The position numbers were made by a program, and so were the translations under genes. This document shows, piece by piece, positions 9,023 through 17,136 of a stretch of DNA of 64,000 bases (positions are counted from its first letter, which is position 1; every line of letters starts with the position of its first letter). The notes below the pieces were generated by a model. That model made no database searches. It saw only the letters and a list, made by a program, of their open reading frames with translations, and had not been told where the DNA came from. This DNA is from Gemmatimonas groenlandica. Its GTDB lineage: Bacteria; Gemmatimonadota; Gemmatimonadetes; Gemmatimonadales; Gemmatimonadaceae. Where the stretch lies: contig NZ_CP053085.1 of assembly GCF_013004105.1 (NCBI RefSeq), forward strand, positions 3,286,001-3,350,000. The letters are read 5' to 3'.

Positions 9023-10303
9023 TTACGATCCCGTCCCCACGCGCTTGCCACCGATCCACACCGAATGCTGCTTCCGCACGTTCGAAATATTCTCGAGCGG
9101 ATTGGCGTTGAGCACCAGGAAATCCGCCCACTTGCCGGGTTCCAGCGTACCGAGCTCACGGTCGATCTTCATGCAACTGGCGGCATCACGGGTAGCGGCG
9201 GCAAGCACCGCGCGAGGCGTCATTCCTGCCTCGACCATCATCTCGAGCTCCATCAATTCGAAGTAGCCCTGGAAGCGACCCATCGGACCCGTGTCGGTAC
9301 CCATGGCAATGCGCACGCCGGCGTCGGAGAGTCGCTTGAGATTCCGCATGGCCACCGGCAACTGCTTCTTGTACTGCTGCGCACTGGCACTCGTGCGCAT
9401 GGCTTCCATGCGCGCCGGCTGCTGCAGCGTTGCCATCCACACCTTGTTCGCGTGGGCCAGGAAGAGTGAATCGGCAAAGAATGACGGCGTGCTCTCGTAC
9501 ACGAACGTGGACACTTCGCGCATGAGCGTGGGCGTGTAGCACACCTTCTTCGCGCGGAGTGACGCGGCGAATGCGTCGTTCACCTCCACGTCGCGCACGC
9601 TGTGCGCCATGAAGTCGGCGCCGCTGTTCAACAGGTCGACCGCGTCGGCGAAGTAGTACATGTGCACCGCCAATCGCAGTTTGCGGGCGTGTGCCTCGTT
9701 GATGACGGCGCGATACACCTCGGGCGTCATCTTAGGGCCAAGTCCGAGGTTGTCATCCACGCGGATCTTGGCGATGTCGACGTGCTGCGCGGCCACACCT
9801 GCGACCTGCGTGCGCGCCTCGTCTGGCGTGGTCGGTGTCATGACCGGGCCTGCCAGAAATACGCGCGACACCAATGGCGATAGCGGCGCTCCGCTCCGCT
9901 GCGCCTCGCGCTGGGCGTCGCGCGCTGCGAACACATCGGCCGGCTCGCCGCCCAGCGAATACAGCGTGGTCACACCATAGGCGGCATACGTCGCCAGATC
10001 GCCGGCACTGCTGGCGTGTCCGTGACTGTTGATGATGCCGGGCATGATCACCTTGCCCGCCAAGGCCACGCGTGCGGCGCCGGCGGGGATGGTCACGCGG
10101 GCCGCCGGACCGGCCGCGATCACGCGTCCATCGCGCACCACCAGCGTGGCATCGGCGATCGGAGCGCGGTCGGTGCCGTCGATGAGCGTGGCGCCGGTGA
10201 AGGCGGTGGTCGCTCCGGTCGACGACTGAGCACCAGTCGCCACGACGGGACATAGCGCGAGAACCAACAGGGCAGCAGCGGATGGCGCGAGACGGCGGAA
10301 CAT
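9023..10303 (-). CDS. Secreted amidohydrolase (imidazolonepropionase-like)
   Basis: A 426-residue metal-dependent hydrolase of the amidohydrolase superfamily. The start at 10303 gives a signal peptide (MFRRLAPSAAALLVLALC... ending near TGAQS); a longer frame from 10351 would place 16 polar residues ahead of it. The opening strand-rich domain ends in MPGIINSHGHA, the HxH metal-binding motif of the family. Later landmarks include a His in KLRLAVHMYYF, a His in DFMAHSVRD, and MGTDTGP near residue 330, matching the catalytic Asp strand. The C-terminal WADFLVLNANPLENISN is typical of imidazolonepropionase/prolidase-like members. The substrate cannot be stated; exported members in this phylum are often linked to cyclic imides or dipeptide-like substrates. 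Divergent from the aldo/keto reductase. Confidence 0.9.
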   Translation of the reverse strand: MFRRLAPSAAALLVLALCPVVATGAQSSTGATTAFTGATLIDGTDRAPIADATLVVRDGRVIAAGPAARVTIPAGAARVALAGKVIMPGIINSHGHASSAGDLATYAAYGVTTLYSLGGEPADVFAARDAQREAQRSGAPLSPLVSRVFLAGPVMTPTTPDEARTQVAGVAAQHVDIAKIRVDDNLGLGPKMTPEVYRAVINEAHARKLRLAVHMYYFADAVDLLNSGADFMAHSVRDVEVNDAFAASLRAKKVCYTPTLMREVSTFVYESTPSFFADSLFLAHANKVWMATLQQPARMEAMRTSASAQQYKKQLPVAMRNLKRLSDAGVRIAMGTDTGPMGRFQGYFELMELEMMVEAGMTPRAVLAAATRDAASCMKIDRELGTLEPGKWADFLVLNANPLENISNVRKQHSVWIGGKRVGTGS

Positions 10304-10412
10304 GAGGAAGCCTGTTGGGGAAGGATCTGTGCATAGCCAGCGGACGAACACCGACGCACGTTACTACCCGGAACGCCCGTTCGCCCTCCCGCGCCACCCG
10401 CACCACACCACC

Positions 10413-11381
10413 ATGATCAATCGTCGCGATTTCCTCGGCCTCTCCGCCGGACTCGGCGCCTCGCTCGGCCTCTCGCCCCGCCTGCTCGCCGCTCTCAACA
10501 GCCTGCCCCAAGGCCAGCTGCTGCAGCGCGCCATCCCCAGCACCGGCGAGATGATCCCGGTGATCGGACTCGGCAGTTCGGCCACCTTCGCCACCGTGGC
10601 GCGGGCGGAAGACGCGAGTGGGCTGAAGGCGGTCTTTCAGGCCATGGCCGATCGCGGCGCACGGGTCTTCGACACCGCGCCAAGCTATGGCGCCTCCGAG
10701 GTGGTAGCCGGTGGCATCGTGAACGAACTCGGCGTCGCCAACAAGCTCTTCTGGGCCACGAAGGTAAACGTGGCCGGTCGCGGTGGTGCATCGGCCGATC
10801 CGGCGGCGGCGCGGGCGCAGATCGAGAAGTCGTTCACGATCTTCAAGCAGCCCAAGATCGATCTCATGCAGGTGCACAACATGGGCGACCCGGCCACCCA
10901 GCTGCCCATCGTGCGTGAATTCAAGAAGGCCGGCCGCGTGCGCTACGTGGGCATCACGACCACGTTCCCGAATCAGTATGCGCAGCTCATCGAGGTCATG
11001 CGCAATGAGCCGCTCGACTTCATCGGCGTGGACTACGCCGCCGACAATCGGGACGTGGAAGACGTGATCCTGCCGCTCGCCATCGAGAAGAAGATCGCGG
11101 TGCTGGCCTACGCACCATTCGGTCGCACCAGCTTGTTCCGTCGAGCCGCAGGCAAGGAACTGCCGGCCTTCGCCAAGGAATTCGACGCCACCACCTGGGC
11201 GCAGTTCTTCCTCAAGTTCACGCTTACGCACCCGGCCATTACCGCGGTCACCCCGGCCACCAGTCAGGCCAAGAACATGATCGACAACATCGGCGGCGGT
11301 ATGGGACGATTGCCCACCGCCGCGCACCGCAAGCAGATCATCGAGTACGTGGACGCCTTGCCGCAGCTGCCGGGGCGCTGA
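10413..11381 (+). CDS. Tat-exported aldo/keto reductase
   Basis: A 322-residue member of the aldo/keto reductase family. The start at 10413 puts a twin-arginine signal at the N-terminus (NRRDFLGLSAGLG), so the protein is probably exported folded with its nicotinamide cofactor. A (beta/alpha)8 pattern follows: IPVIGLGSS, then ARVFDTAPSYGASE with the Asp and Tyr of the active site, KLFWATKVN with the catalytic Lys, and DLMQVHNMG with the His. The C-terminal cofactor loop is partly different from the classic type. The gene is divergent from the secreted amidohydrolase with a 109-bp shared region. Export of such enzymes is less usual than the cytoplasmic form but occurs in this phylum. Confidence 0.9.
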   Translation: MINRRDFLGLSAGLGASLGLSPRLLAALNSLPQGQLLQRAIPSTGEMIPVIGLGSSATFATVARAEDASGLKAVFQAMADRGARVFDTAPSYGASEVVAGGIVNELGVANKLFWATKVNVAGRGGASADPAAARAQIEKSFTIFKQPKIDLMQVHNMGDPATQLPIVREFKKAGRVRYVGITTTFPNQYAQLIEVMRNEPLDFIGVDYAADNRDVEDVILPLAIEKKIAVLAYAPFGRTSLFRRAAGKELPAFAKEFDATTWAQFFLKFTLTHPAITAVTPATSQAKNMIDNIGGGMGRLPTAAHRKQIIEYVDALPQLPGR

Positions 11382-11391
11382 CGCGCGATTG

Positions 11392-11457
11392 CGCTAATAA
11401 AGGATACGGCGTTTTGGTTTAATAGCGCCGTGAGCTAATCATGAACCTTTATTAGCG
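11392..11457. terminator. Nested inverted repeat between convergent genes, candidate bidirectional terminator
   Basis: CGCTAATAAAGG (11392-11403) is exactly reverse-complementary to CCTTTATTAGCG (11446-11457). Inside it, ACGGCG (11406-11411) pairs with CGCCGT (11426-11431) around a T-rich loop. The unit lies just past the stop of the aldo/keto reductase and overlaps the 3' end of the convergent acetyltransferase gene, the position expected for a shared terminator. It is far more AT-rich than the flanks. Confidence 0.6.
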
Positions 11458-11962
11458 TTTCGGCCCGGGTGACGAACAGACAGAGCGCATCCCCGCCCGC
11501 CTGCATACGCACGATGCCGTCCTGACTCATCCCGAGTTTCTGCAGGACCCGGATCGACCCGACATTCCCCGGCGTGACGATCGCCAGGATTCGCGTCATC
11601 CCCAGTCTGTCACGGGCGTCGGCAACGATCGCGGCCGCCGCTTCGAACGCGTACCCCTGCCCGCGATACGCCGGCAGGAAGGCGAATCCGATGTCGACGT
11701 CGGGCAGGGCGTCTCGCTTGAGCAGCCCGCACATCCCGATCGGCACGCCGCTCTCCCGCAGCGACACGCGGTACAGGCCGAACCCGTTCGTCGCGTACGA
11801 CGCCATCGGTCCGTTCTCGAGATAGCCGCGCGCGTCGTGTACGGTGCGCACACCGCGATCGCCGATGTAGCGCAGCCAATCGGGGTCAGTGAGCAGCTCG
11901 ACGATGAACTCGGCGTCGCTGTACGTGAGCGGGTCGAGTGTGAGGCGTTCGGTGGAGAGCAT
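11435..11962 (-). CDS. GNAT-family N-acetyltransferase (RimJ/RimL-like)
   Basis: A 175-residue acetyltransferase with the layout of the RimJ/RimL branch: MLSTERLTLDPLTYSDAEFI at the start, the beta-bulge region VPIGMCGLLKRDALPDVDIGFAFLP, the acetyl-CoA loop in AYRGQGYAFEAAAAIV, and IVTPGNVGSIRVLQKLGM near the end, where the Asn and helix pack against the pantetheine. Start at 11962 fits the family; a frame from 11992 adds ten residues (MLARGPQDQR) with no family match. These enzymes acetylate protein N-termini or small amines; the substrate here is unknown. Convergent with the aldo/keto reductase. Confidence 0.9.
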   Translation of the reverse strand: MLSTERLTLDPLTYSDAEFIVELLTDPDWLRYIGDRGVRTVHDARGYLENGPMASYATNGFGLYRVSLRESGVPIGMCGLLKRDALPDVDIGFAFLPAYRGQGYAFEAAAAIVADARDRLGMTRILAIVTPGNVGSIRVLQKLGMSQDGIVRMQAGGDALCLFVTRAETLIKVHD

Positions 11963-12054
11963 GCGCTGATCCTGCGGCCCACGCGCGAGCACCGCAAGCC
12001 ACGTTCACCCGATCAGTTCGACGTCATCCGCACGACGTTGTCAGATCGACGTTG

Positions 12055-12501
12055 TCAGCTCGTAGCAGCGTTGCCGGCCACGACCTGCACGCACACGACA
12101 CCGGTTTCCTTGCCCGGCACCAAACCTTCGCCCGGCAGTGATTCGGTGATGCCCGCCGGCAAGACGCGTTCTCGCACTCGCGTAGCGGGGGTGCCGAGTG
12201 AATCGGCCGCGAAGCGAAACCGCAGGTCGCGTTCGCTACGATTGCGCCACACGATCTCGTAGCTGCGGAACTGCACGTTCCACACGAGGGCGTACTGCAG
12301 GTTCGGTTGAGTGGCCACGCCGCGCCATACCGTGACCTCGGGCTCGTTCAGCTGCGATGAGGGAACGCTCGCGCACCCCGCCACCGACCCTGGCGCAAAG
12401 GCACTCGCACCGAGCTGCATCTCCCCAATACTCGAACCGCCGACTACCGCGGCCGCCGCCAGCACGATGCCGGCAAGGGCCGCCTTCTGACTCTGAGACA
12501 T
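12055..12501 (-). CDS. Hypothetical exported protein
   Basis: A 148-residue protein with an N-terminal hydrophobic segment (AALAGIVLAAAAVVGG, about residues 7-22) that should serve as signal peptide or anchor. The remaining beta-rich part contains two Cys (in VAGCASVP and GVVCVQVV) that could form a disulfide, and segments such as YEIVWRNRSERDLRFRFAAD typical of small immunoglobulin-like secreted domains. I do not recognise the family. It is divergent from the gene at 12658, about 155 bp away. Confidence 0.7.
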   Translation of the reverse strand: MSQSQKAALAGIVLAAAAVVGGSSIGEMQLGASAFAPGSVAGCASVPSSQLNEPEVTVWRGVATQPNLQYALVWNVQFRSYEIVWRNRSERDLRFRFAADSLGTPATRVRERVLPAGITESLPGEGLVPGKETGVVCVQVVAGNAATS

Positions 12502-12657
12502 CTATGACTCCGGTACGAATGTATGGAGTCTTGCGATATCGAGGCGCGCCGGAAATTGGCAGTTCGTCCTATACAGCACTCATGCATATGGAGCGCAGAA
12601 TTGGGTGTGCGGCACGGGCGTGCGGCACCCTCCACACTCTCTCGCGAGATCGCCTGC

Positions 12658-13188
12658 ATGTCTGACGAAGCCGGAAGTACTCCGCCACGTAACGCCATCA
12701 CCGCCGACGACCTGCGGCGCGTGGCCGAGTGGGCCGACGGCGTGCGCGGGGGCGAGTACCGGCTCAGCATGAACGCCCCACTGCCAGGCGGCGGCACGGG
12801 CTTCGGCCTGGAAAGGATCGACGGCAATGCCAGTCCAGTCGGCGAGATCATCATCAGCACACCGCAGCGCGTGCCCACGAAGAAGTCGCCACCCGTCTTC
12901 ATGCTGGTCGATCCCGCCACCGGCGAGAACATCCGCGTCGATACGAAGAAACATGACGCGATCTTCTGGGGTGAAGTCTCCGCCGAGAAGTTCTTGATTC
13001 CGTACTACACACGATTTCTGGATGACGCCGGCATGCAGAGCTTACGCGAGGCCATCGCCGATCCGGATGTCATTGCCATCGCGCACGACTATCCCACGTT
13101 CCTCGACGTGGCGACCTCGAGCCGCGGCTTCGAGCCGCTCAGCGAGTGGGCGACGCGGGACCGATCACGTCCTCCGCAATCGACCTGA
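12658..13188 (+). CDS. Hypothetical cytoplasmic protein
   Basis: A 176-residue soluble protein starting MSDEAGSTPPRNAITADDLRRVAEWADG; the frame is open 135 bp further upstream but that part reads like noncoding sequence. There is a glycine-rich turn (APLPGGGTGFGLE), a strand-rich middle and an acidic helix-rich end. No known motif, no signal peptide. Its last 50 bp overlap the 3' end of the opposite-strand regulator at 13139-15658, so the two convergent genes share sequence; both frames look genuinely coding there. Function unknown. Confidence 0.72.
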   Translation: MSDEAGSTPPRNAITADDLRRVAEWADGVRGGEYRLSMNAPLPGGGTGFGLERIDGNASPVGEIIISTPQRVPTKKSPPVFMLVDPATGENIRVDTKKHDAIFWGEVSAEKFLIPYYTRFLDDAGMQSLREAIADPDVIAIAHDYPTFLDVATSSRGFEPLSEWATRDRSRPPQST

Positions 13189-15658
13189 ACAACGGTGCGC
13201 TCGCCAGAATCCGTCGCGTCACCGGGCGCGTGGCGACCATCGTGCGAAGCAGTTGCACGGCCTTGGCGCGATCGCCCAGCATCAGGTGTACGTACGCTTC
13301 ATCGAACAGCAAATCGGTTTGCAACACGGGATCATTCGCGACCAGCGCGCGAGCTCGCGCCAATCCTTCTTGGGCGCGACGTACATCCCCGGCGCGCGCC
13401 GAGATCGCCGCGGCAACGGCGTTGCGGTAGGCCTTCGCATATGCCATCTGTGAGGCGCGAGGCGTCAACGCGGCCATCGAATCCATCGTCGCCACGATCC
13501 GCCACGCCGTCTTGTCGTCGCCGTTCGTGCGCGGCAGTTCGCGCATGACGGTGAGTTCGCACAGTCGGAACTGATAGTCGTCGGGGAAACTCTCGCGGCC
13601 TCGCGTGCACCACATGTTGGCGTCCTTCGGATTGCCCGCCGTGAGCGCACTGCCGAACAGCACGAGATAGGCTTCCTGGCCGTTCTCGAGGAATGCGTCG
13701 TACTCCACCGCGCGACGCGCCGACGCGACGGCCGTGGCCGACTGTCCGCGCAACAGCTGCAACTTAGACACGGCCAGCCACGCGTCGGCTTGCGACGGCT
13801 CCAACTCCAATGAACGGCGCAAGTCACGATCCGCCTGCACGCGTCGTACGGTATCGGCGGCGCCGCCGACGACGGCCTGCGCCCCCGAGGCATACAGCAT
13901 GCCTCGCACGGTGAGCGCTTGCGCGTTGTCGGGGGCGAGCGCCACCGCCGCGCTCGCATAGCCAACGCCACTGTCGGCCAACATGGCCCGGCGCGCATCG
14001 GTGGTAAGACTCGCACGCGCCTTCATCACGCGCGCCCGCTCCACCCACAACGCCGCCCACGTTCCGTCCTGCGCAATCGCGCGCACCAGCAGCGAATCCG
14101 CCGACACCAGCAGCTGCTCGGCCGATTCGCGATCGAGTGCGTATCCACTGCGGATCACCCCTTCAGCATCTTCCCGTGAGCGCGCGGCCGTGACCAGCAA
14201 CTTGCGCACATACGGATCGCGCGTGGCCTCGTCGGCGTCGCGCACCAACACCTCGCGTCGCAGCCGTCGCGTTAGGGCATCGGCCGCGAAGCGCACGATG
14301 TCACCCTCGAGTTGCAACGCGTCGACGATCGGTCGCTCGTACACACTCGACGCCACCTGATCGCGCGTCGCTGCATCGAGCACACGGACCGTGACGCGCA
14401 GTCGGTCGTCGCGCGACTCAAAGGCGAGGTCGACCAGCGTGCCGAGTCGACGCATGGCAATGAGCGAGTCGAGTGAAATCCGCCCCGACTCCATGGCGCG
14501 CACTTCGCCGGTGCTCGCGACGGCGAAGGCGTTGACGCTGAGCTGATTGGTGACGCCGTTCGTGAGCGCTTCCCGCAGGAAGCGCAGCGACGTATCGCGC
14601 GACGCCAGCGACTGCGAAATGATGGCCACACGGGCCACCTCGCTGCTGGCCGCCGGTGCTGGCGTGCGCTGTTTCCGCCCACCGATCGCCACGGCGGCGA
14701 TCGCCACGGCGGCGATCAGCGCCATCGCCCCCACCGCCCGCGGCAGGGCACGTCGCCGGCGGAGCGCACCGGGGCCGGCCGACTCGTTCGGCGCCGAACT
14801 TGGTGCCGACGGCGATCCCGCGGCGACGGGCACCGCGTTCGCGATCGATGAAGTGGACGACGGCGTGGCTGTGGGCGTGGCGGCAGCAGCCGGCGTGGCC
14901 GACGGAGCCGCTGCGGGCTTGGCGGTGCCCGAGACGGGCGTCGCCGCGGCCGCACGGAGCGCCCGTTCCACGTCGACCACCTGCCGGTCAGGGAGAATGC
15001 CGAGGTCGGCCTCGAGAAGCGCCCGGTGCACGGCGATCACGCGAAGTCCCTCGGCCCGGTCGCCGGCCCGGCCGAGTACCGTGGCCAACCGGGCGACGGC
15101 CAGGGCGGAGCAGCCGTCGATCTCGACCGCGCGTCGCCAGGCAGCGATGGCGAGTGGGAGCTGATCCGCCGTTTCCGACCGCCTCGCTGCTTCTATGAAG
15201 AGGCCGAGCAGGATCGTCCGCACCCGTTCGCGCTGGGTGTCGACCCACATGGAAAAACCCGGGGCGTTTTCCAGATACCAGCCATCCAGAAACACGCCGA
15301 CGGGAATGCGCAGCAGGGCTTCGTCGTCGCGGCGGGCGTCGGCGTCGATGATACGGTCGAGGTCGCTCGGTACCACACTCGGGTCGAGCTCCACTTCGTC
15401 CCCGACGGAGCGAAGGGCGTTATCGCCGAGTTCGCTGCGAAGCTGGTAGAGCGACTCGGAGAGGAGCTTCCGGCCGGCCTCCGCCTGGGCGTCCTCCCAG
15501 AGGAAATCGATGAGACGTTCGCGGGTCAGCCGGCGCTTGGGAGAGCTCGAGAGGAGTACGAGCAAGGCGAGCCGACGCCGGTGCGCCGCCTTTCCACTCA
15601 CCGGTTGGCCGTTCAAGACCAGCCGCAAGCCGCCCAGCAGCTGCAACTCGTGGTTCAC
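13139..15658 (-). CDS. BTAD transcriptional regulator with transmembrane helix, TolB-like domain and TPRs
   Basis: An 839-residue protein. The N-terminal winged helix (LQLLGGLRLVLNGQPV, RLIDFLWEDAQAEAGRKLLSE) and the BTAD domain run to about residue 235. A Pro/Ala/Thr-rich linker follows, then a transmembrane helix near residues 306-325 (ALPRAVGAMALIAAVAIAAV). Outside the membrane are a TolB-N-like segment (VARVAIISQSL..., with ERP and LEGDIVRFAADALTRRLR) and TPR-like helices to the end. Unlike the regulators at 2982 and 43243 it has no AAA ATPase. The same TolB-like extracytoplasmic module is found on the kinase at 1-1014, suggesting interchangeable input domains. It starts 88 bp from the divergent LuxR-type gene. 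The last 50 bp overlap the convergent gene at 12658. Confidence 0.88.
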   Translation of the reverse strand: MNHELQLLGGLRLVLNGQPVSGKAAHRRRLALLVLLSSSPKRRLTRERLIDFLWEDAQAEAGRKLLSESLYQLRSELGDNALRSVGDEVELDPSVVPSDLDRIIDADARRDDEALLRIPVGVFLDGWYLENAPGFSMWVDTQRERVRTILLGLFIEAARRSETADQLPLAIAAWRRAVEIDGCSALAVARLATVLGRAGDRAEGLRVIAVHRALLEADLGILPDRQVVDVERALRAAAATPVSGTAKPAAAPSATPAAAATPTATPSSTSSIANAVPVAAGSPSAPSSAPNESAGPGALRRRRALPRAVGAMALIAAVAIAAVAIGGRKQRTPAPAASSEVARVAIISQSLASRDTSLRFLREALTNGVTNQLSVNAFAVASTGEVRAMESGRISLDSLIAMRRLGTLVDLAFESRDDRLRVTVRVLDAATRDQVASSVYERPIVDALQLEGDIVRFAADALTRRLRREVLVRDADEATRDPYVRKLLVTAARSREDAEGVIRSGYALDRESAEQLLVSADSLLVRAIAQDGTWAALWVERARVMKARASLTTDARRAMLADSGVGYASAAVALAPDNAQALTVRGMLYASGAQAVVGGAADTVRRVQADRDLRRSLELEPSQADAWLAVSKLQLLRGQSATAVASARRAVEYDAFLENGQEAYLVLFGSALTAGNPKDANMWCTRGRESFPDDYQFRLCELTVMRELPRTNGDDKTAWRIVATMDSMAALTPRASQMAYAKAYRNAVAAAISARAGDVRRAQEGLARARALVANDPVLQTDLLFDEAYVHLMLGDRAKAVQLLRTMVATRPVTRRILASAPLFRSIAEDVIGPASPTR

Positions 15659-15746
15659 CGGCGCCGGGTTCGACAGAAAAACGCCTCATTGGTCGAGTTC
15701 GATCCCCGGCCGAGAGCGGTCCGAGAACAGGTTGAGAGGCAGGAAT

Positions 15747-16361
15747 ATGGTACTCACGTCACCAGAGCGCTGGTCCGGCGCCACAACATTTTCCCCTCTG
15801 AGCATTCTTTCCATGCGCGCCTCAGCGACTGCTCTCCACCAGTCCATCACCAGTCAGCCCCCGTGCATCATGGTGGCCCCGCTTGCCGCGGCGGGGGTGC
15901 CCTACGGCGTCTTCGATGCGCTGTCGGGAGAGCTCTGGTGGGCCGAGTCAGCGCAGGGTCTGATGTCGCGCAGTGAGCAAGGGGAGCTGGAACGGTATCT
16001 GAGCTCGGTGGCCCACGGGAGTTCCGCCGTCCACGCCTGCGTGGTCGGGGGTCGCCTGGAACCCGTTGGCGTGCCCCGCGTCCGGCTCGCGATCAGTGCG
16101 CACCCGGAGGTGAGTTCAGCCACGGTCGTGGTGCTCACCCCACGTCCCGCGGCGGCGCACGGACTGGCGATGGACCGGCTCAGCCTCCGCGAGCGCGCGG
16201 TGGCCGAATTGATCGCCCGAGGCGAAAGCACCAAGTGCATCGCCGCCGACATGGGCATCAGCGAGCACACCGTTCGGCGGCACACCGAGCACCTCTTCAC
16301 CAAACTGGGCGTCCGCACCCGCGCCGCGGTGGCCGCCATGGTGGCCGCAACGACCGCCTGA
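15747..16361 (+). CDS. LuxR-family helix-turn-helix regulator
   Basis: A 204-residue protein. The start at 15747 has a purine-rich ribosome site (AGGCAGGA) just upstream; the frame is open back to 15510, but that would run into the divergent regulator gene. The N-terminal ~130 residues have no clear family (PYGVFDALSGELWWAE, then a strand-rich core). The C-terminus is a LuxR-type DNA-binding domain: LSLRERAVAELIARGESTKCIAADMGIS, with the recognition helix in SEHTVRRHTEHLF. No response-regulator receiver is present, so the N-terminal domain is presumably the input. Divergent from the BTAD regulator, which may be a regulatory pair. Confidence 0.85.
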   Translation: MVLTSPERWSGATTFSPLSILSMRASATALHQSITSQPPCIMVAPLAAAGVPYGVFDALSGELWWAESAQGLMSRSEQGELERYLSSVAHGSSAVHACVVGGRLEPVGVPRVRLAISAHPEVSSATVVVLTPRPAAAHGLAMDRLSLRERAVAELIARGESTKCIAADMGISEHTVRRHTEHLFTKLGVRTRAAVAAMVAATTA

Positions 16362-16448
16362 CCGACCAGCGACCGACCAGGCTCGTATTGATGTGAATTC
16401 TTTCAGTGAACGCTGCCGGCGAGTTCTGTAACTGAATGAAGTGCTTCT

Positions 16449-16481
16449 ATTGAGTTCCCTTGAGTTCCCCTTGAGTCCCCT
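16449..16481. repeat. Short tandem repeat of TTGAGTTCCC
   Basis: Three near-identical copies of TTGAGTTCCC(C) follow each other in the 118-bp gap between the convergent LuxR-type gene and the gene at 16480. No function is evident; it may mark slippage. Confidence 0.6.
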
Positions 16482-16767
16482 ATCGCTCGGTCTTCAGGTC
16501 GACGAGCTGCGCCAGCAGATCATCGTCGTCGCGCGTGGGCTCCCCCCAGCTCTCGTGCACGGCCATGTGCTCGAGCCACCACAGGCCGGTGGCGGAAAGC
16601 ATGGTAAAGCGACCGCCGGGCGCCGTCCGGACCATCAACGACGGCTCGCCCGTGCACGCCCCACCATGCTCACGGGCATTGCGCGCAATAATCCGCTCGG
16701 CCTCGGCCCGGTGATCACCTTCGCGCACCCAGGCGAACCGCGGCGGGGATTTGGGATCGAATCGCAT
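16480..16767 (-). CDS. Small hypothetical protein, start uncertain
   Basis: The frame is open from 16947, but the first ~30 codons lie inside the inverted repeat at 16861-16972, so they are unlikely to be ancestral coding sequence. The first ATG downstream of the repeat is 16767, giving a 95-residue protein starting MRFDPKSPPRFAWVREGDHR; the preceding in-frame stretch (ELAHAEELAVACWDLPETCG) also reads like protein, so a non-ATG start near the repeat edge is possible. The protein contains EPSLMVRTAPGGRF and ends in an acidic helix. No family recognised. It would illustrate a dispersed repeat encroaching on a gene's 5' end. Confidence 0.55.
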   Translation of the reverse strand: MRFDPKSPPRFAWVREGDHRAEAERIIARNAREHGGACTGEPSLMVRTAPGGRFTMLSATGLWWLEHMAVHESWGEPTRDDDDLLAQLVDLKTER

Positions 16768-16860
16768 GGTGGTGTGGCTGAGGTTTGCGTAGGGTCCGCA
16801 GGTTTCGGGTAAATCCCAGCACGCGACGGCGAGTTCCTCGGCATGCGCGAGTTCCTGAAC

Positions 16861-16972
16861 AGCCAGAACACGGATCTGAAGAGTGATGGCACGGGTCACA
16901 CAGATAAGCGAAAGGCGTGTTTGGCTTATCTGTGACATCTGCGCCATCCATTTTCAGATCCGTGTTCTGGCT
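16861..16972. repeat. Long inverted repeat containing ACACAGATAAGC (copy 1 of 2)
   Basis: The left arm begins AGCCAGAACACGGATCTGAA and ends near CAGATAAGCGAAAG; the right arm (from 16924) begins GCTTATCTGTG and ends GATCCGTGTTCTGGCT (16972). The arm ends match perfectly and the middle is imperfect. The same arm ends (CCAGAACACGGA and ACACAGATAAGC) occur at 22357-22461, which shows a dispersed family. Like that copy, it is bordered on its TTCTGGC side by GTTGCCGT microrepeats. Confidence 0.9.
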
Positions 16973-17060
16973 GTTGCCGTTCGCTGTTGCCGTTCGCTGT
17001 TGCCGTCCGCTGTTGCCGTCCGCTGTTGCCGTCCGCTGTTGCCGTCCGCTGTTGCCGTTC
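16970..17060. repeat. 13-bp tandem repeat (GCTGTTGCCGT core), 7 copies
   Basis: Seven copies of GCTGTTGCCGT followed by TC or CC are spaced exactly 13 bp apart, directly abutting the inverted repeat at 16861-16972, then decay into GCTGTTCGCCGTTGCCG. Because 13 is not a multiple of 3, the array is not a protein repeat. It lies about 75 bp upstream of the DUF2911 gene start, so copy number could alter promoter spacing. Confidence 0.9.
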
Positions 17061-17136
17061 GCTGTTCGCCGTTGCCGCGGAACCGGTCCGGCGCATATTC
17101 CCCGTGAGCCCCTTCCCACCGACTCAAGTCCAACTC